Assembly (NCBI GenBank): GCA_027491785.1
Contig: JAOZGJ010000101.1
Coordinates: 101,007 to 165,006, forward strand
Reading direction: 5' to 3'
Length of the DNA: 64,000 nt
Source: Thermoproteota archaeon
GTDB lineage: Archaea > Korarchaeota > Korarchaeia > Korarchaeales > Korarchaeaceae
The translations under genes were made by a program, and so were the position numbers. The notes below the pieces were generated by a model. The model saw only the letters and a program-made list of their open reading frames with translations. It was not told where the DNA came from and searched no databases. Below are positions 34,527 through 42,479 of the stretch, piece after piece (position 1 is the stretch's first letter; each line of letters begins with the position of its first letter).

Positions 34527-35151
34527 CCGAGAACCGGGGATTATAGAGATACTTCTGAGGAAATATGGCGCTCTAGTAGATAAGAGGAGGATAGAGATAG
34601 CTGATTATTTGATTGGAGAGGATGTATGTGTAGAAAGGAAATCACTGAACGATTTTATAAGGTCAATCTATGATGGGAGACTCTTTGACCAGATAGAACA
34701 GATGAAAAATGGCTGTAATATAATCATTGTGTTAGTAGAGGAGCCATACTTCCATATAAGGCCTAATTCTAAGCTTCATTATCTCGGAGCCCTTTCCTCC
34801 CTAGCTCTCAGGGGTGTTTCTGTTATGCACGTTACATCTCCCGACGATACAGCCAGATTTCTCTTTTATTTGGCTAAGAAGGTAGAAGGAGAAAAGCCAT
34901 CGATAATCCCAGTGAAGAGAAGGAGGAGACCTAAATCATGGGAGGAAGCTTTCGCTGTATTAACTAGCTTTCCAGGTATAGGGCCTAAATCTGCCGAGAA
35001 ACTCCTCAAGAGATTCGGCACATTAAATGACGTATTTAATGCTGATTTCTTTAGCCTTAAGAGAGTAATAGGAGAGGCTAAGGCTAAAAAGCTAAAGGAG
35101 GTGATTAATACACCTTTCAGGCGAGTTAAGGAGACAAGGTTGGAAGATTAA
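34498..35151 (+). CDS. XPF/ERCC4-type structure-specific endonuclease, short form
   Basis: A 217-residue nuclease with an ERCC4 domain (MDDREP at residues 8-13, VERKSLNDF with E46, R47, K48 and D52) and a C-terminal tandem helix-hairpin-helix (FPGIGPKSAEKLLKRFG, about residues 155-175). There is no helicase domain, so it is the crenarchaeal-type XPF rather than euryarchaeal Hef. It cuts branched DNA such as 3' flaps, typically with PCNA. GTG 34498 is supported by the conserved MDDRE start. Its stop shares TTAA with the stop of asnS. Confidence 0.9.
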   Translation: MGSLRIIMDDREPGIIEILLRKYGALVDKRRIEIADYLIGEDVCVERKSLNDFIRSIYDGRLFDQIEQMKNGCNIIIVLVEEPYFHIRPNSKLHYLGALSSLALRGVSVMHVTSPDDTARFLFYLAKKVEGEKPSIIPVKRRRRPKSWEEAFAVLTSFPGIGPKSAEKLLKRFGTLNDVFNADFFSLKRVIGEAKAKKLKEVINTPFRRVKETRLED

Positions 35152-36446
35152 GGATATAAACGTGTGGGCGTTCTCGGGAAGGGTATTGCGTTTCTTATAT
35201 GAGGTAGGCCAGCGATCCATCTAATTGTCCTCTCTATCCCAAGACCAAATCCGGAGTGAGGTACGCTCCCGTACCTTCTCAGATCCAGATACCACTTGTA
35301 ATCCTTAGGATCTAAGTTCTCCTCTCTCAACCTCATCAAAAGCTCCTCCTCAGAATCTATCCTCTGGCCACCACCTATTATCTCACCAATACCCTCTGGA
35401 GCCAGTAGGTCAGCGCAGAGTACAACATCCGGTCTCTTAGGATCGGGCTTATGATAGAAGGCCTTAGCCTTCTTAGGATATCTAGTAACAAATACAGGTA
35501 AGTCAAATTCCAATGAAATAGCCCTTTCAGTCTCCGTTCCTAGATCATCTCCCCATTCGATGGATGCGCCTTTCCTCTTAGCAATCTCTATAGCCTCATC
35601 ATATGTTATTCTAGGAAATCTGTCATCTGGAGGTTCGAATTTTCTATTCATGGCCTCTAAAATATGACCTGCTCTCTCTACGACCTTCTGGGAGATATAT
35701 CTAACAAGAGATTCTGCCACTTGCATCATTCCATCCAGATCAGCCCATGCCATCTCGGCTTCAGCATGCCAAAATTCAGTTAGGTGCCTTCTGGTCCTAG
35801 ACTTCTCTGCCCTGAAGCTGGGTTGTATTGTATAAACATTTTCAAAGGCAAATATGGCAGCTTCAAGGTAAAATTGGGAGCTTTGCGTTAAATACGCTTT
35901 CTTACCGAAATAAGGAACTTCAAAGAGCGTAGCCCCTCCCTCTACTGCAGCACCAACGAATGTGGGTCCTTCAACTCTTACAAATCCATTCTTTATGAAC
36001 CATTCTTCTGCTGCTCTCATTGCCTCTCTCCTTATGAGGAGCGCATTTCTCATCTTTGTAGTTCTAATGTGAAGGTGCCTGTTATCTAGGAGGAACTCCT
36101 CACCTGAATCGGGTTTTATAGGGAAGTCGTGAGATTTTCCTGCTATTTTGATCTTCGAAGCAAGTACCTCTACTCCTGTTGGAGATCTAGGATCCCTTCT
36201 TAATCTACCTTCAATTATTAGAGAAGATTCTATGCCTGCTTGCCTAGCGTTCTCTAGGTCTTCCTTAGATACGTATTCATCCTTGGCAACCACTTGAACG
36301 ATTCCCGTTGAATCTCTGACCCTTAAGAAGACCACTCCTCCAAGCTCGCTTTTTCTATAAACCCATCCTGCTATTTTAACTAATTCACCCTCCTTAAGTC
36401 CTTGAAGCTCTTCTATGAAATGAGTCCTTTCACCGAATTTCCACAT
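35148..36446 (-). CDS. asnS: Asparaginyl-tRNA synthetase
   Basis: A 432-residue class II synthetase. The N-terminal OB anticodon-binding domain (IAGWVYRKSELGGVVFLRVRDSTG region) is followed by the catalytic core: EGPTFVGAAVEGGATLFEV, motif 2 FRAEKSRTRRHLTEFWHAEAEM and motif 3 GFGLGIERTIRWIAGLPHIRNAIPFPR. The sequence is AsnRS-like rather than AspRS-like at the first and last of these. I chose ATG 36446, which has AGGTG upstream. Longer starts at 36470 and 36500 add a non-family tail. Confidence 0.9.
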   Translation of the reverse strand: MWKFGERTHFIEELQGLKEGELVKIAGWVYRKSELGGVVFLRVRDSTGIVQVVAKDEYVSKEDLENARQAGIESSLIIEGRLRRDPRSPTGVEVLASKIKIAGKSHDFPIKPDSGEEFLLDNRHLHIRTTKMRNALLIRREAMRAAEEWFIKNGFVRVEGPTFVGAAVEGGATLFEVPYFGKKAYLTQSSQFYLEAAIFAFENVYTIQPSFRAEKSRTRRHLTEFWHAEAEMAWADLDGMMQVAESLVRYISQKVVERAGHILEAMNRKFEPPDDRFPRITYDEAIEIAKRKGASIEWGDDLGTETERAISLEFDLPVFVTRYPKKAKAFYHKPDPKRPDVVLCADLLAPEGIGEIIGGGQRIDSEEELLMRLREENLDPKDYKWYLDLRRYGSVPHSGFGLGIERTIRWIAGLPHIRNAIPFPRTPTRLYP

Positions 36447-36480
36447 GAGGGAAACACCTATGTAACGCATTAAGTAGGGA

Positions 36481-36490
36481 ATAAAAATAT
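36481..36490. promoter_or_regulatory. AT element between divergent asnS and ubiD-like genes
   Basis: ATAAAAATAT reads as TATA-like on both strands. Its centre is about 30 bases from the UbiD ATG and 39 from the asnS ATG, giving a leaderless UbiD mRNA and a short-leader asnS mRNA. Confidence 0.42.
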
Positions 36491-36514
36491 GCAAAGGCAT
36501 AGATCCCGAGGTCT

Positions 36515-37840
36515 ATGGAGTTTAGATGTGCATTAGAAAGGCTGAGGAATGAAGGGTTGTTAGAGGTAGTGGACAGTCCTGCATCTGTAAAGTACGAAAT
36601 TGCTGCCTACCTTAAGAGATTAGATGGGCATAAGGCAGTCCTGTTTGAAAAACCCCTTCTGATGGATAGCAGAAGTAGTCCGTTCAGAGTTGCTGGAGGG
36701 ATTGCCACCTCTAAAGACACACTATCTGTATCTTTAGGCTTAGATAAAGTGAGAGAATTGAGAAATAGGATCAAAAAGGCTCTAAAAAATCCTATAAAAT
36801 GGAGAGAAAGTGAGCCTAAATGGATTAAAACTAATATGACAATTCAGGATCTTCCAGTGCTTAAGCACTACGTTGGGGAGCCGGGACCATACTTGACCTC
36901 TTCTATAGTTATTTTCAGAGATGATAGCGGAGTTTTCTCTTCATCGTATCATAGAATGATGCCTATCTCCGACAAAAGGCTCGTTTTAAGAGCGGTAGAA
37001 GGAAGGAAACTTAATAGAACAATAGAAAATTATGAGAGAAGAAAAAGAGAGCTTCCTGTCGCAGTGTCGATTGGCAGCCCGGTAGAGGTAATTATAGCTT
37101 CCGCCGTTCCGGCGGAGAACATAGATAAGATTCAATTGGCTGGTGGTATCTCAGGATATCCTGTAGAAATGTCCCGTTGTGAAGACGTAAATGCTTGGGC
37201 ACCCTCATCATCAGAAATAGTATTATGTGGTAGGATACTTCCAGAGGTAAGAGCTCCTGAGGGGCCATTTTATGAGATATTAGGAAAGGATATTAGAAGG
37301 ATGCAGCCTGTCTTAGAGATAGACAGCGTCTATGTGAGAGAGGATCCAATTTACCAAGCAATATTGCCCGCGAGTAGGGAACATGAAATATTAATGGGCC
37401 TGCCAGTAGAGCCCTTAATTGAGGATAGGGTGAGTGAAGTAGTAGATGTCGTCGATGTTTCTATGACCCCTGGTGGTGCTGGCTGGATAGAGGTAGCTAT
37501 TTCCATAAAGAAAACTGAGCATGATCAGCCTACTTTAGCAGGTCTAATGGCAATATCAGCTCATAAGAGCTTGAAGAGGGTCATTATAGTAGATGATGAT
37601 GTTGATGTATCGGATTACATAGAAGTACTAAGGGCTGTATTACAGAGGGCGCACATTCCAGATGACTATAAGATATTATCTGGGATCAAAGGCTCCTCCC
37701 TAGATCACAGTAATTTGAGAGAAATTTATCTCGATGGTGAAAGTCATATGATAAGGCTCCCTCAGGGTAAGATGATAATAGATGCCACTAAGAAAGGCCC
37801 AAAGGAACTTATGGAGAAACCGAAGAACCCTTATATCTAA
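36515..37840 (+). CDS. UbiD-family decarboxylase; candidate anhydromevalonate phosphate decarboxylase
   Basis: A 441-residue UbiD-like protein. These enzymes use prenylated FMN to decarboxylate unsaturated acids. Family features include FRVAGGIATSKDTLSVSLGL, SSYHRMMPISDKRLVLRAVEG, AVSIGSPVEVIIASAVPA, RAPEGPFYEILG and the C-terminal IDATKKGPKE. In archaea one UbiD homologue decarboxylates trans-anhydromevalonate 5-phosphate, the step after AcnX in the modified mevalonate pathway. The fused AcnX at 10597 makes this assignment attractive, but UbiD or other phenolic acid roles are not excluded. ATG 36515. Confidence 0.85.
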   Translation: MEFRCALERLRNEGLLEVVDSPASVKYEIAAYLKRLDGHKAVLFEKPLLMDSRSSPFRVAGGIATSKDTLSVSLGLDKVRELRNRIKKALKNPIKWRESEPKWIKTNMTIQDLPVLKHYVGEPGPYLTSSIVIFRDDSGVFSSSYHRMMPISDKRLVLRAVEGRKLNRTIENYERRKRELPVAVSIGSPVEVIIASAVPAENIDKIQLAGGISGYPVEMSRCEDVNAWAPSSSEIVLCGRILPEVRAPEGPFYEILGKDIRRMQPVLEIDSVYVREDPIYQAILPASREHEILMGLPVEPLIEDRVSEVVDVVDVSMTPGGAGWIEVAISIKKTEHDQPTLAGLMAISAHKSLKRVIIVDDDVDVSDYIEVLRAVLQRAHIPDDYKILSGIKGSSLDHSNLREIYLDGESHMIRLPQGKMIIDATKKGPKELMEKPKNPYI

Positions 37841-37911
37841 CTCAAAGTTCACATGAAGCATGAAGTTTATTTATCTGGTTGCTCGCTCATAAACGGGGGT
37901 AAAGAAGTAAA

Positions 37912-39018
37912 TTGCCTAGATACAAGGCAATGACTGGACTAGTAAAGACGAATGTGCATGATCATAACATGTACGCTATAAGGATGAGGGAATTAGAGTC
38001 ATTACTCAATGCTCTGGGCTATAAGGTAATAGATAGGGTAGTGCAAGTTAGACCAAAAGAAGCAGTAGATTTCATGTTTGGCAAGGGAAAGGTTGAAGAA
38101 ATAAGAGAGAGGGTGAAAAAGTTAGATCCCGATGTATTCGTCGTATATAATACTCTCTCTAGCAAGCAAAAGTGGAACTTAGAGAGGAGATTAGGAATAG
38201 AGGTGATTGATAGATATGATGTTACCTTGATGATCTTTAGGGAGGCAGCGAGCGATATACTTTCAAAGCTTCAAATAGAACTCGCTACTTTAGAAAAAGC
38301 TTTTCCATATGCTAAGCTATCAGCTTCGATAAAGTATAGAAAGATGAAAGCAGGATTTAGAGGAGGTGGAGAGTATGCTTACCATAAGCAAGTCAGAGCC
38401 ATACAGAAGAGAATGAAGATATTAAAAAGGAAGATAGGCAAATTAAGCGCCCAAAAAGAACTGGAAATTATAAGGAGATTAGATAAAGGAGCGAGCATAG
38501 TTGTATTGACCGGTTACTACAATGCCGGTAAGACTAGTCTATTTAACGCTTTGACCGGCTTCGATAAGCCAGTTAGTGATACTCCATTTACAACTCTCTC
38601 AAGCAAATATGGTGGTATAGAGGGACTAAACGTTTACGTGGTAGATACTATAGGGTTTGTTCTAGACCTAGATCCCAGATTGATTGCCTCCTTCCAACTT
38701 AATCTGCTAGATATAAAGTACTCTCAAAAGCAAGTGTTAGTTGTAGATATATCTGATAAGCCAGATTTAGTAAGGGTTAAGATTAATGAGAGCTTAAAAA
38801 TCCTTAATAGCTTAGGAAAGGATAGGGATAGCTTTATCATTGCCGCTAATAAGATAGATCTATTAGAAGATTATCAATACTCTCTGAGGGAGGATGTCCT
38901 CAGAGAAACATTGGGAGATAATATACCTATAATTCCTATATCAGCCAAGAGAGGCACAGGAATTAAGGATCTAGTCAAGGAAATAGTAGGAAGGCCAGAG
39001 ATCCAATTAGCGGAGTAG
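37912..39018 (+). CDS. hflX: HflX family ribosome-associated GTPase
   Basis: A 368-residue GTPase. The N-terminal HflX domain (GKGKVEEIRERVKKLDPDVFVVYN) is followed by a basic coiled-coil linker (FRGGGEYAYHKQVRAIQKR). The G domain has P-loop GYYNAGKTSLFN, G2 DTPFTTLSS, G3 VDTIGFV and G4 ANKIDLL. HflX binds or splits ribosomes under stress. TTG 37912 follows GGGGGT and a TATA-like GTTTATTTA at about 37866-37874. Confidence 0.93.
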   Translation: MPRYKAMTGLVKTNVHDHNMYAIRMRELESLLNALGYKVIDRVVQVRPKEAVDFMFGKGKVEEIRERVKKLDPDVFVVYNTLSSKQKWNLERRLGIEVIDRYDVTLMIFREAASDILSKLQIELATLEKAFPYAKLSASIKYRKMKAGFRGGGEYAYHKQVRAIQKRMKILKRKIGKLSAQKELEIIRRLDKGASIVVLTGYYNAGKTSLFNALTGFDKPVSDTPFTTLSSKYGGIEGLNVYVVDTIGFVLDLDPRLIASFQLNLLDIKYSQKQVLVVDISDKPDLVRVKINESLKILNSLGKDRDSFIIAANKIDLLEDYQYSLREDVLRETLGDNIPIIPISAKRGTGIKDLVKEIVGRPEIQLAE

Positions 39019-39070
39019 TTTCATATTCGAAATGTTTTTATTCTTTAAAATATAACGCTTCAAGATCGTT

Positions 39071-39634
39071 ATGGCATACTCGAGGGAATTGAGTAAGTGC
39101 GTCGCAATGACGGCGATCTTAGGTGCCTTAGGTAACGTATTAGCGCTTATGTCCATGATTCTAGGGAACATACATCCGCAGATAGCCATAGATCTTTCCC
39201 ATCTAGCCACCGTATTAGCAGCCTATATGATGGGTCCCCTATGGGCAACTCTCGTCGGCGCTCTAATTTCTATAGTACCTTTCATCAGATTTGGGCTGAT
39301 GGGTGGGCTAGGCCCAATTGCCGAATCTCTCATATTCCCAGGTAAGGCCTTAACAGGTCTATTTACAGGTCTGCTGGCTAAGAGAGTGAAACATCCCATG
39401 GTAGCTTTAGGCATGGGATACATTCCTGAATCCATTTTCACTTGGTTAAGCTTTAAGATATGGATTCCCATTCTAGCGCCACAGTCCGCTGGATGGCTAA
39501 CTGATGCGATTATCTACGGGATATTAATCAAGGCATGGATTGAGATCCTATCTATCGGGGTGGCATCCGAGTTCATCCTTCCTAAGGTAAGAAATGTGAT
39601 ACCCAATAGCTTTATAGACCAATTTAGCAACTAG
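39071..39634 (+). CDS. ECF transporter S-component-like membrane protein
   Basis: A 187-residue protein with about five transmembrane segments, resembling the small S (substrate-binding) components of ECF vitamin transporters (IHPQIAIDLSHLATVLAAYMMGP, GPIAESLIFPGKALTGL). The vitamin or metabolite cannot be told. No energising A/A'/T genes are nearby; S components often share a distant module. ATG 39071 is close to a TATA-like TTTAAAATATAA at about 39044-39055. Its last 87 bases overlap the convergent agmatinase gene. Confidence 0.65.
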   Translation: MAYSRELSKCVAMTAILGALGNVLALMSMILGNIHPQIAIDLSHLATVLAAYMMGPLWATLVGALISIVPFIRFGLMGGLGPIAESLIFPGKALTGLFTGLLAKRVKHPMVALGMGYIPESIFTWLSFKIWIPILAPQSAGWLTDAIIYGILIKAWIEILSIGVASEFILPKVRNVIPNSFIDQFSN

Positions 39635-40453
39635 ATAGGCGTCTGATCTAATACCTGGACATGGAGAAAACTCCACAAAGTCCATACCTATAACCTCTGT
39701 TTTTCTCATGATATTCCTCATCAACTCAATTAATTCTGCATAAGTGAGACCCCCTGGCTCAGGAGTACTCACACAGGGAACTTGAGGTGGATCCAGTACG
39801 TCTATATCCACGCTTAGATATACTTTTTTTCCTTCTATGGAGTCTAGGACCCTTAGAATGTTGTTCTCAATTCTTTTTATTATTTTGACGTTTTTAGTAT
39901 TATTTATTTCATGCTTTTCTTCCCATCCTAAAGTTCTGACTCCATAAATTATCACCTGTCTAATTATCTCGCTCGCCCTCTTTGATACCGTTGCATGGGA
40001 TATTTTCCTCCCTCCATAACTGTCATAGAAATCCGCGTGGGCATCAAGAATTATAAGCGCATCCATCTCATCTTTCAGTGCAGATATGCCTCCCAAGGAT
40101 ATAGTGTGCTCCCCTCCTAGTAAGATAGGAACTTTCCCATCCTCTTTGATCTCAGTAACGATCCCCTCAACTAACTTAACCATGCTCTCTGGGGTCAATT
40201 CCAAGGTCGATATTTCTGGCATAGTATAGATGCCCGCTTCTAATGGGATACAGTTTAACTCAAGATCGAATGGATCAAGGTATCCTGAAGCTTCTATAAT
40301 GGATAGGGGTCCGAATCTTGCCCCAACCCCCCACGAGGAAGTTGAATCGTAAGGAACGCCTACCACAACATAGTTAGCTTCTTCATAGCTTGTAGAAGAA
40401 GATAAAAAACTATAGGGAACTATATCTCTCTCACGATGCTTCAATTCTATCAC
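39548..40453 (-). CDS. speB: Agmatinase / arginase family ureohydrolase
   Basis: A 301-residue manganese ureohydrolase. Metal-binding motifs are GGEHTIS (H), DAHADFYD (D, H, D) and SVDIDVLDPPQVPCVSTPEPGG (D, D). Agmatinase, making putrescine for polyamine synthesis, is the usual archaeal role; guanidinobutyrase or arginase are alternatives. The start is GTG 40453, or TTG 40444 with GGTGA upstream. The convergent membrane-protein gene overlaps 87 bases, an unusually long antisense overlap of two conserved C-termini. Confidence 0.88.
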   Translation of the reverse strand: MIELKHRERDIVPYSFLSSSTSYEEANYVVVGVPYDSTSSWGVGARFGPLSIIEASGYLDPFDLELNCIPLEAGIYTMPEISTLELTPESMVKLVEGIVTEIKEDGKVPILLGGEHTISLGGISALKDEMDALIILDAHADFYDSYGGRKISHATVSKRASEIIRQVIIYGVRTLGWEEKHEINNTKNVKIIKRIENNILRVLDSIEGKKVYLSVDIDVLDPPQVPCVSTPEPGGLTYAELIELMRNIMRKTEVIGMDFVEFSPCPGIRSDAYLVAKLVYKAIGYHISYLRKDELGCHPDR

Positions 40454-40620
40454 CTATTATCTAGACATTCCCTAGTCTTCACTGAAATGTGGAAAGGCAT
40501 CTTGGTTAGCTTACGCTGCCATAATGGTTACCATACCAGATTAGTATATGTTACATTTTTAAATAGACAGCAGCATAAGAAGTAGTAGTCCCTTTACGGG
40601 CAGTGCAAGAGGTGAGCTGT

Positions 40621-40875
40621 ATGGTAACGAGAAGAGTTGGTGTTCCTATGACTGATCGGGTACTTGAATTCTTGGAAGAGAAGAGGCCTGGTCTCAAGGC
40701 CAATGTATGGAAAATTTTCTATCCAATGAGGGAGGAGCAGCCCATAGAAGTTAGTGTGAAACCTGGCTCCTTGGCTGGCGAAACCCTCGAGCTTGAGTTT
40801 GAAGGCAAGCGACTCGTCGTTAGAGAGGAGACGGTCGAGAGAAGGCCTGCTAGAACTGGAACGGGGGCTTACTGA
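40621..40875 (+). CDS. Hypothetical protein, 84 aa, upstream of porDAB
   Basis: The family is not recognised. ATG 40621 follows AGGTGAGCT; a longer frame from 40603 runs through the ribosome binding site. The protein is basic at the start (MVTRRVGVPMTD), has a central stretch (KANVWKIFYPMREEQPIEVSVKPG) and an arginine-rich tail. A TATA-like element at about 40553-40566 is upstream. The gene ends two bases before the outer arm of the por palindrome and is not a gamma-subunit gene. Confidence 0.6.
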   Translation: MVTRRVGVPMTDRVLEFLEEKRPGLKANVWKIFYPMREEQPIEVSVKPGSLAGETLELEFEGKRLVVREETVERRPARTGTGAY

Positions 40876-40876
40876 G

Positions 40877-40947
40877 CCCCTATAAATCCTTATTTTAGTT
40901 AAAGCTTATTTGCAAATAGGCTTTTTGCTTAACAATGTTTATAGGGG
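40877..40947. promoter_or_regulatory. Nested, concentric inverted repeats upstream of porDAB
   Basis: Outer arms CCCCTATAAA (40877-40886) and TTTATAGGGG (40938-40947) are perfect 10-base complements. Inside is a near-perfect palindrome at 40902-40923 whose core TATTTGCAAATA (40907-40918) is exact. Outer and inner repeats are centred within half a base of each other (about 40912), so about 71 bp is one imperfect palindrome. The TTTATA arm may also be the por TATA box, about 26 bases before 40968. It may act as operator, cruciform or terminator-plus-promoter. Confidence 0.55.
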
Positions 40948-40977
40948 ATTTCTCACAATTTTTTATGGTGCCTGTTG

Positions 40978-41253
40978 ATGGGCCTAGAGACCCCCATTAT
41001 TGTACCCGTATCTAAGCCATCCAAAGGATCGGCTGGTAGGACTGGACTGTGGAGAGTAGAGAGACCTGTAGTAAATGAGGACAAGTGCATCAAATGCTGG
41101 TTATGTTGGCTATACTGCCCAGAAGATGTGATCTCCGAAGGTGAAAACGGCTTTCCTCAGATAGATCTAACTTTCTGTAAGGGATGTGGCGTATGCGCTG
41201 ATGTGTGTCCAGTTGATGCAATAAGAATGGTGAAGGAGGAGATGAGAAAATGA
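40978..41253 (+). CDS. porD: Pyruvate:ferredoxin oxidoreductase delta subunit
   Basis: A 91-residue ferredoxin subunit with two [4Fe-4S] motifs, CIKCWLCWLYCPEDVI and CKGCGVCADVCPVDAI. It relays electrons out of the complex. ATG 40978 follows TTG 40975; the ATG is preferred. It overlaps porA by 4 bases and lies downstream of the palindromic region. Confidence 0.9.
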   Translation: MGLETPIIVPVSKPSKGSAGRTGLWRVERPVVNEDKCIKCWLCWLYCPEDVISEGENGFPQIDLTFCKGCGVCADVCPVDAIRMVKEEMRK

Positions 41254-42479
41254 GCGTAGAGGGTGGATGGGAGATCATAACCGGAAATCATGCGGCCGCT
41301 ATAGCAGCTAAGCTAGCTAAGGTTAAGGTCGTAGCGGCATATCCAATAACTCCTCAGACTACAATAGTTGAGTATATCGCTTCTTTTGTAGAATCTGGAC
41401 ACATGGATGCGGAGTACATAAGGGTAGAGAGTGAGCACAGCGCTATGGCCGCTGTTATAGGAGCTTCAGCAGCAGGTGTCAGGACATTTACTGCGACAGC
41501 AAGCCAAGGCTTGCTGTTAATGTCCGAAGTTGTCCACTGGGCAGCTGGTTCCAGACTTCCCATAGGAATGGCTATCGTTAATAGGGCGGTAGGTCCACCT
41601 TGGAGCATACACGTAGATCATCAAGATTCGATGTCTCAGAGAGATACGGGCTGGCTTCAGATGTATATATCGTCAAATCAGGAGGTACTTGACACCATAC
41701 TTATGATGTATAAGGTAGCGGAGCATCCAGATGTACTTCTCCCATTCATGGTATGCCTCGATGGATTTGTCCTAAGTCATACATACATGCCGGTTAATAT
41801 ACCCAGCCAAGAGGAAGTTGATGAATTCTTGCCCCCTTATAATCCACCTCACTGGAAACTCGATCCGAGTTCACCCATAACCTTCGGAAATCTTGCATTA
41901 CCCGATGAATATCAGGAAATGAGATGGTCTATGGACCTGTCAATGAGAAGGGCCCTCGAACTAATAGAAGATGTAGCTGAGGAATTCTCCCGCAAGTTCG
42001 ATAGGTACTATGGAGGAGCTACTTGGAAATATAAAACTCAGGATGCGGATTACATCATAATAACATCAGGAACGATGGCTTCCGAGGCAGAAGTGGCGGT
42101 GGATAATCTCAGGGGAGAGGGGATAAGGGCAGGTCTGCTAAAGATAAGATCCTTCAGACCTTTCCCTCATAGGGATGTCATGGAGACATTACAGGACAAG
42201 AAAGGTGTTATAGTAATAGATAGGAGCATATCTTTCAGCTCTGGTGGGCCCATAGGAATAGAGGTCAGATCCTCCCTCTATAATTTATCAGGTAAACCTC
42301 CAGTTGCTAACTATATAACGGGACTTGGTGGTAGGGATGTGACCTACCAAGATATAATGGCCATACTGAAGGATGGTATTGGAAGGATAACTTCTGGAAG
42401 ATTGAGAAGACCATATTACTGGTTCAAGCTCAAGCCCGAGTACGAGAAGGTTGAGCTTTCCGAGGAGGTGATGATATGA
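41250..42479 (+). CDS. porA: Pyruvate:ferredoxin oxidoreductase alpha subunit
   Basis: A 409-residue alpha subunit: VVAAYPITPQTTIVEYIASF, ESEHSAMAAVIGASAAGVRTFTATASQG and the pyruvate-type SIHVDHQDSMSQRDTGWLQ, followed by HTYMPVNIP. The YPITPQTT and HQDSMSQRD blocks distinguish it from the KorA protein at 15334. With PorB it converts pyruvate plus CoA to acetyl-CoA, CO2 and reduced ferredoxin. ATG 41250 overlaps the porD stop. Confidence 0.93.
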   Translation: MSVEGGWEIITGNHAAAIAAKLAKVKVVAAYPITPQTTIVEYIASFVESGHMDAEYIRVESEHSAMAAVIGASAAGVRTFTATASQGLLLMSEVVHWAAGSRLPIGMAIVNRAVGPPWSIHVDHQDSMSQRDTGWLQMYISSNQEVLDTILMMYKVAEHPDVLLPFMVCLDGFVLSHTYMPVNIPSQEEVDEFLPPYNPPHWKLDPSSPITFGNLALPDEYQEMRWSMDLSMRRALELIEDVAEEFSRKFDRYYGGATWKYKTQDADYIIITSGTMASEAEVAVDNLRGEGIRAGLLKIRSFRPFPHRDVMETLQDKKGVIVIDRSISFSSGGPIGIEVRSSLYNLSGKPPVANYITGLGGRDVTYQDIMAILKDGIGRITSGRLRRPYYWFKLKPEYEKVELSEEVMI

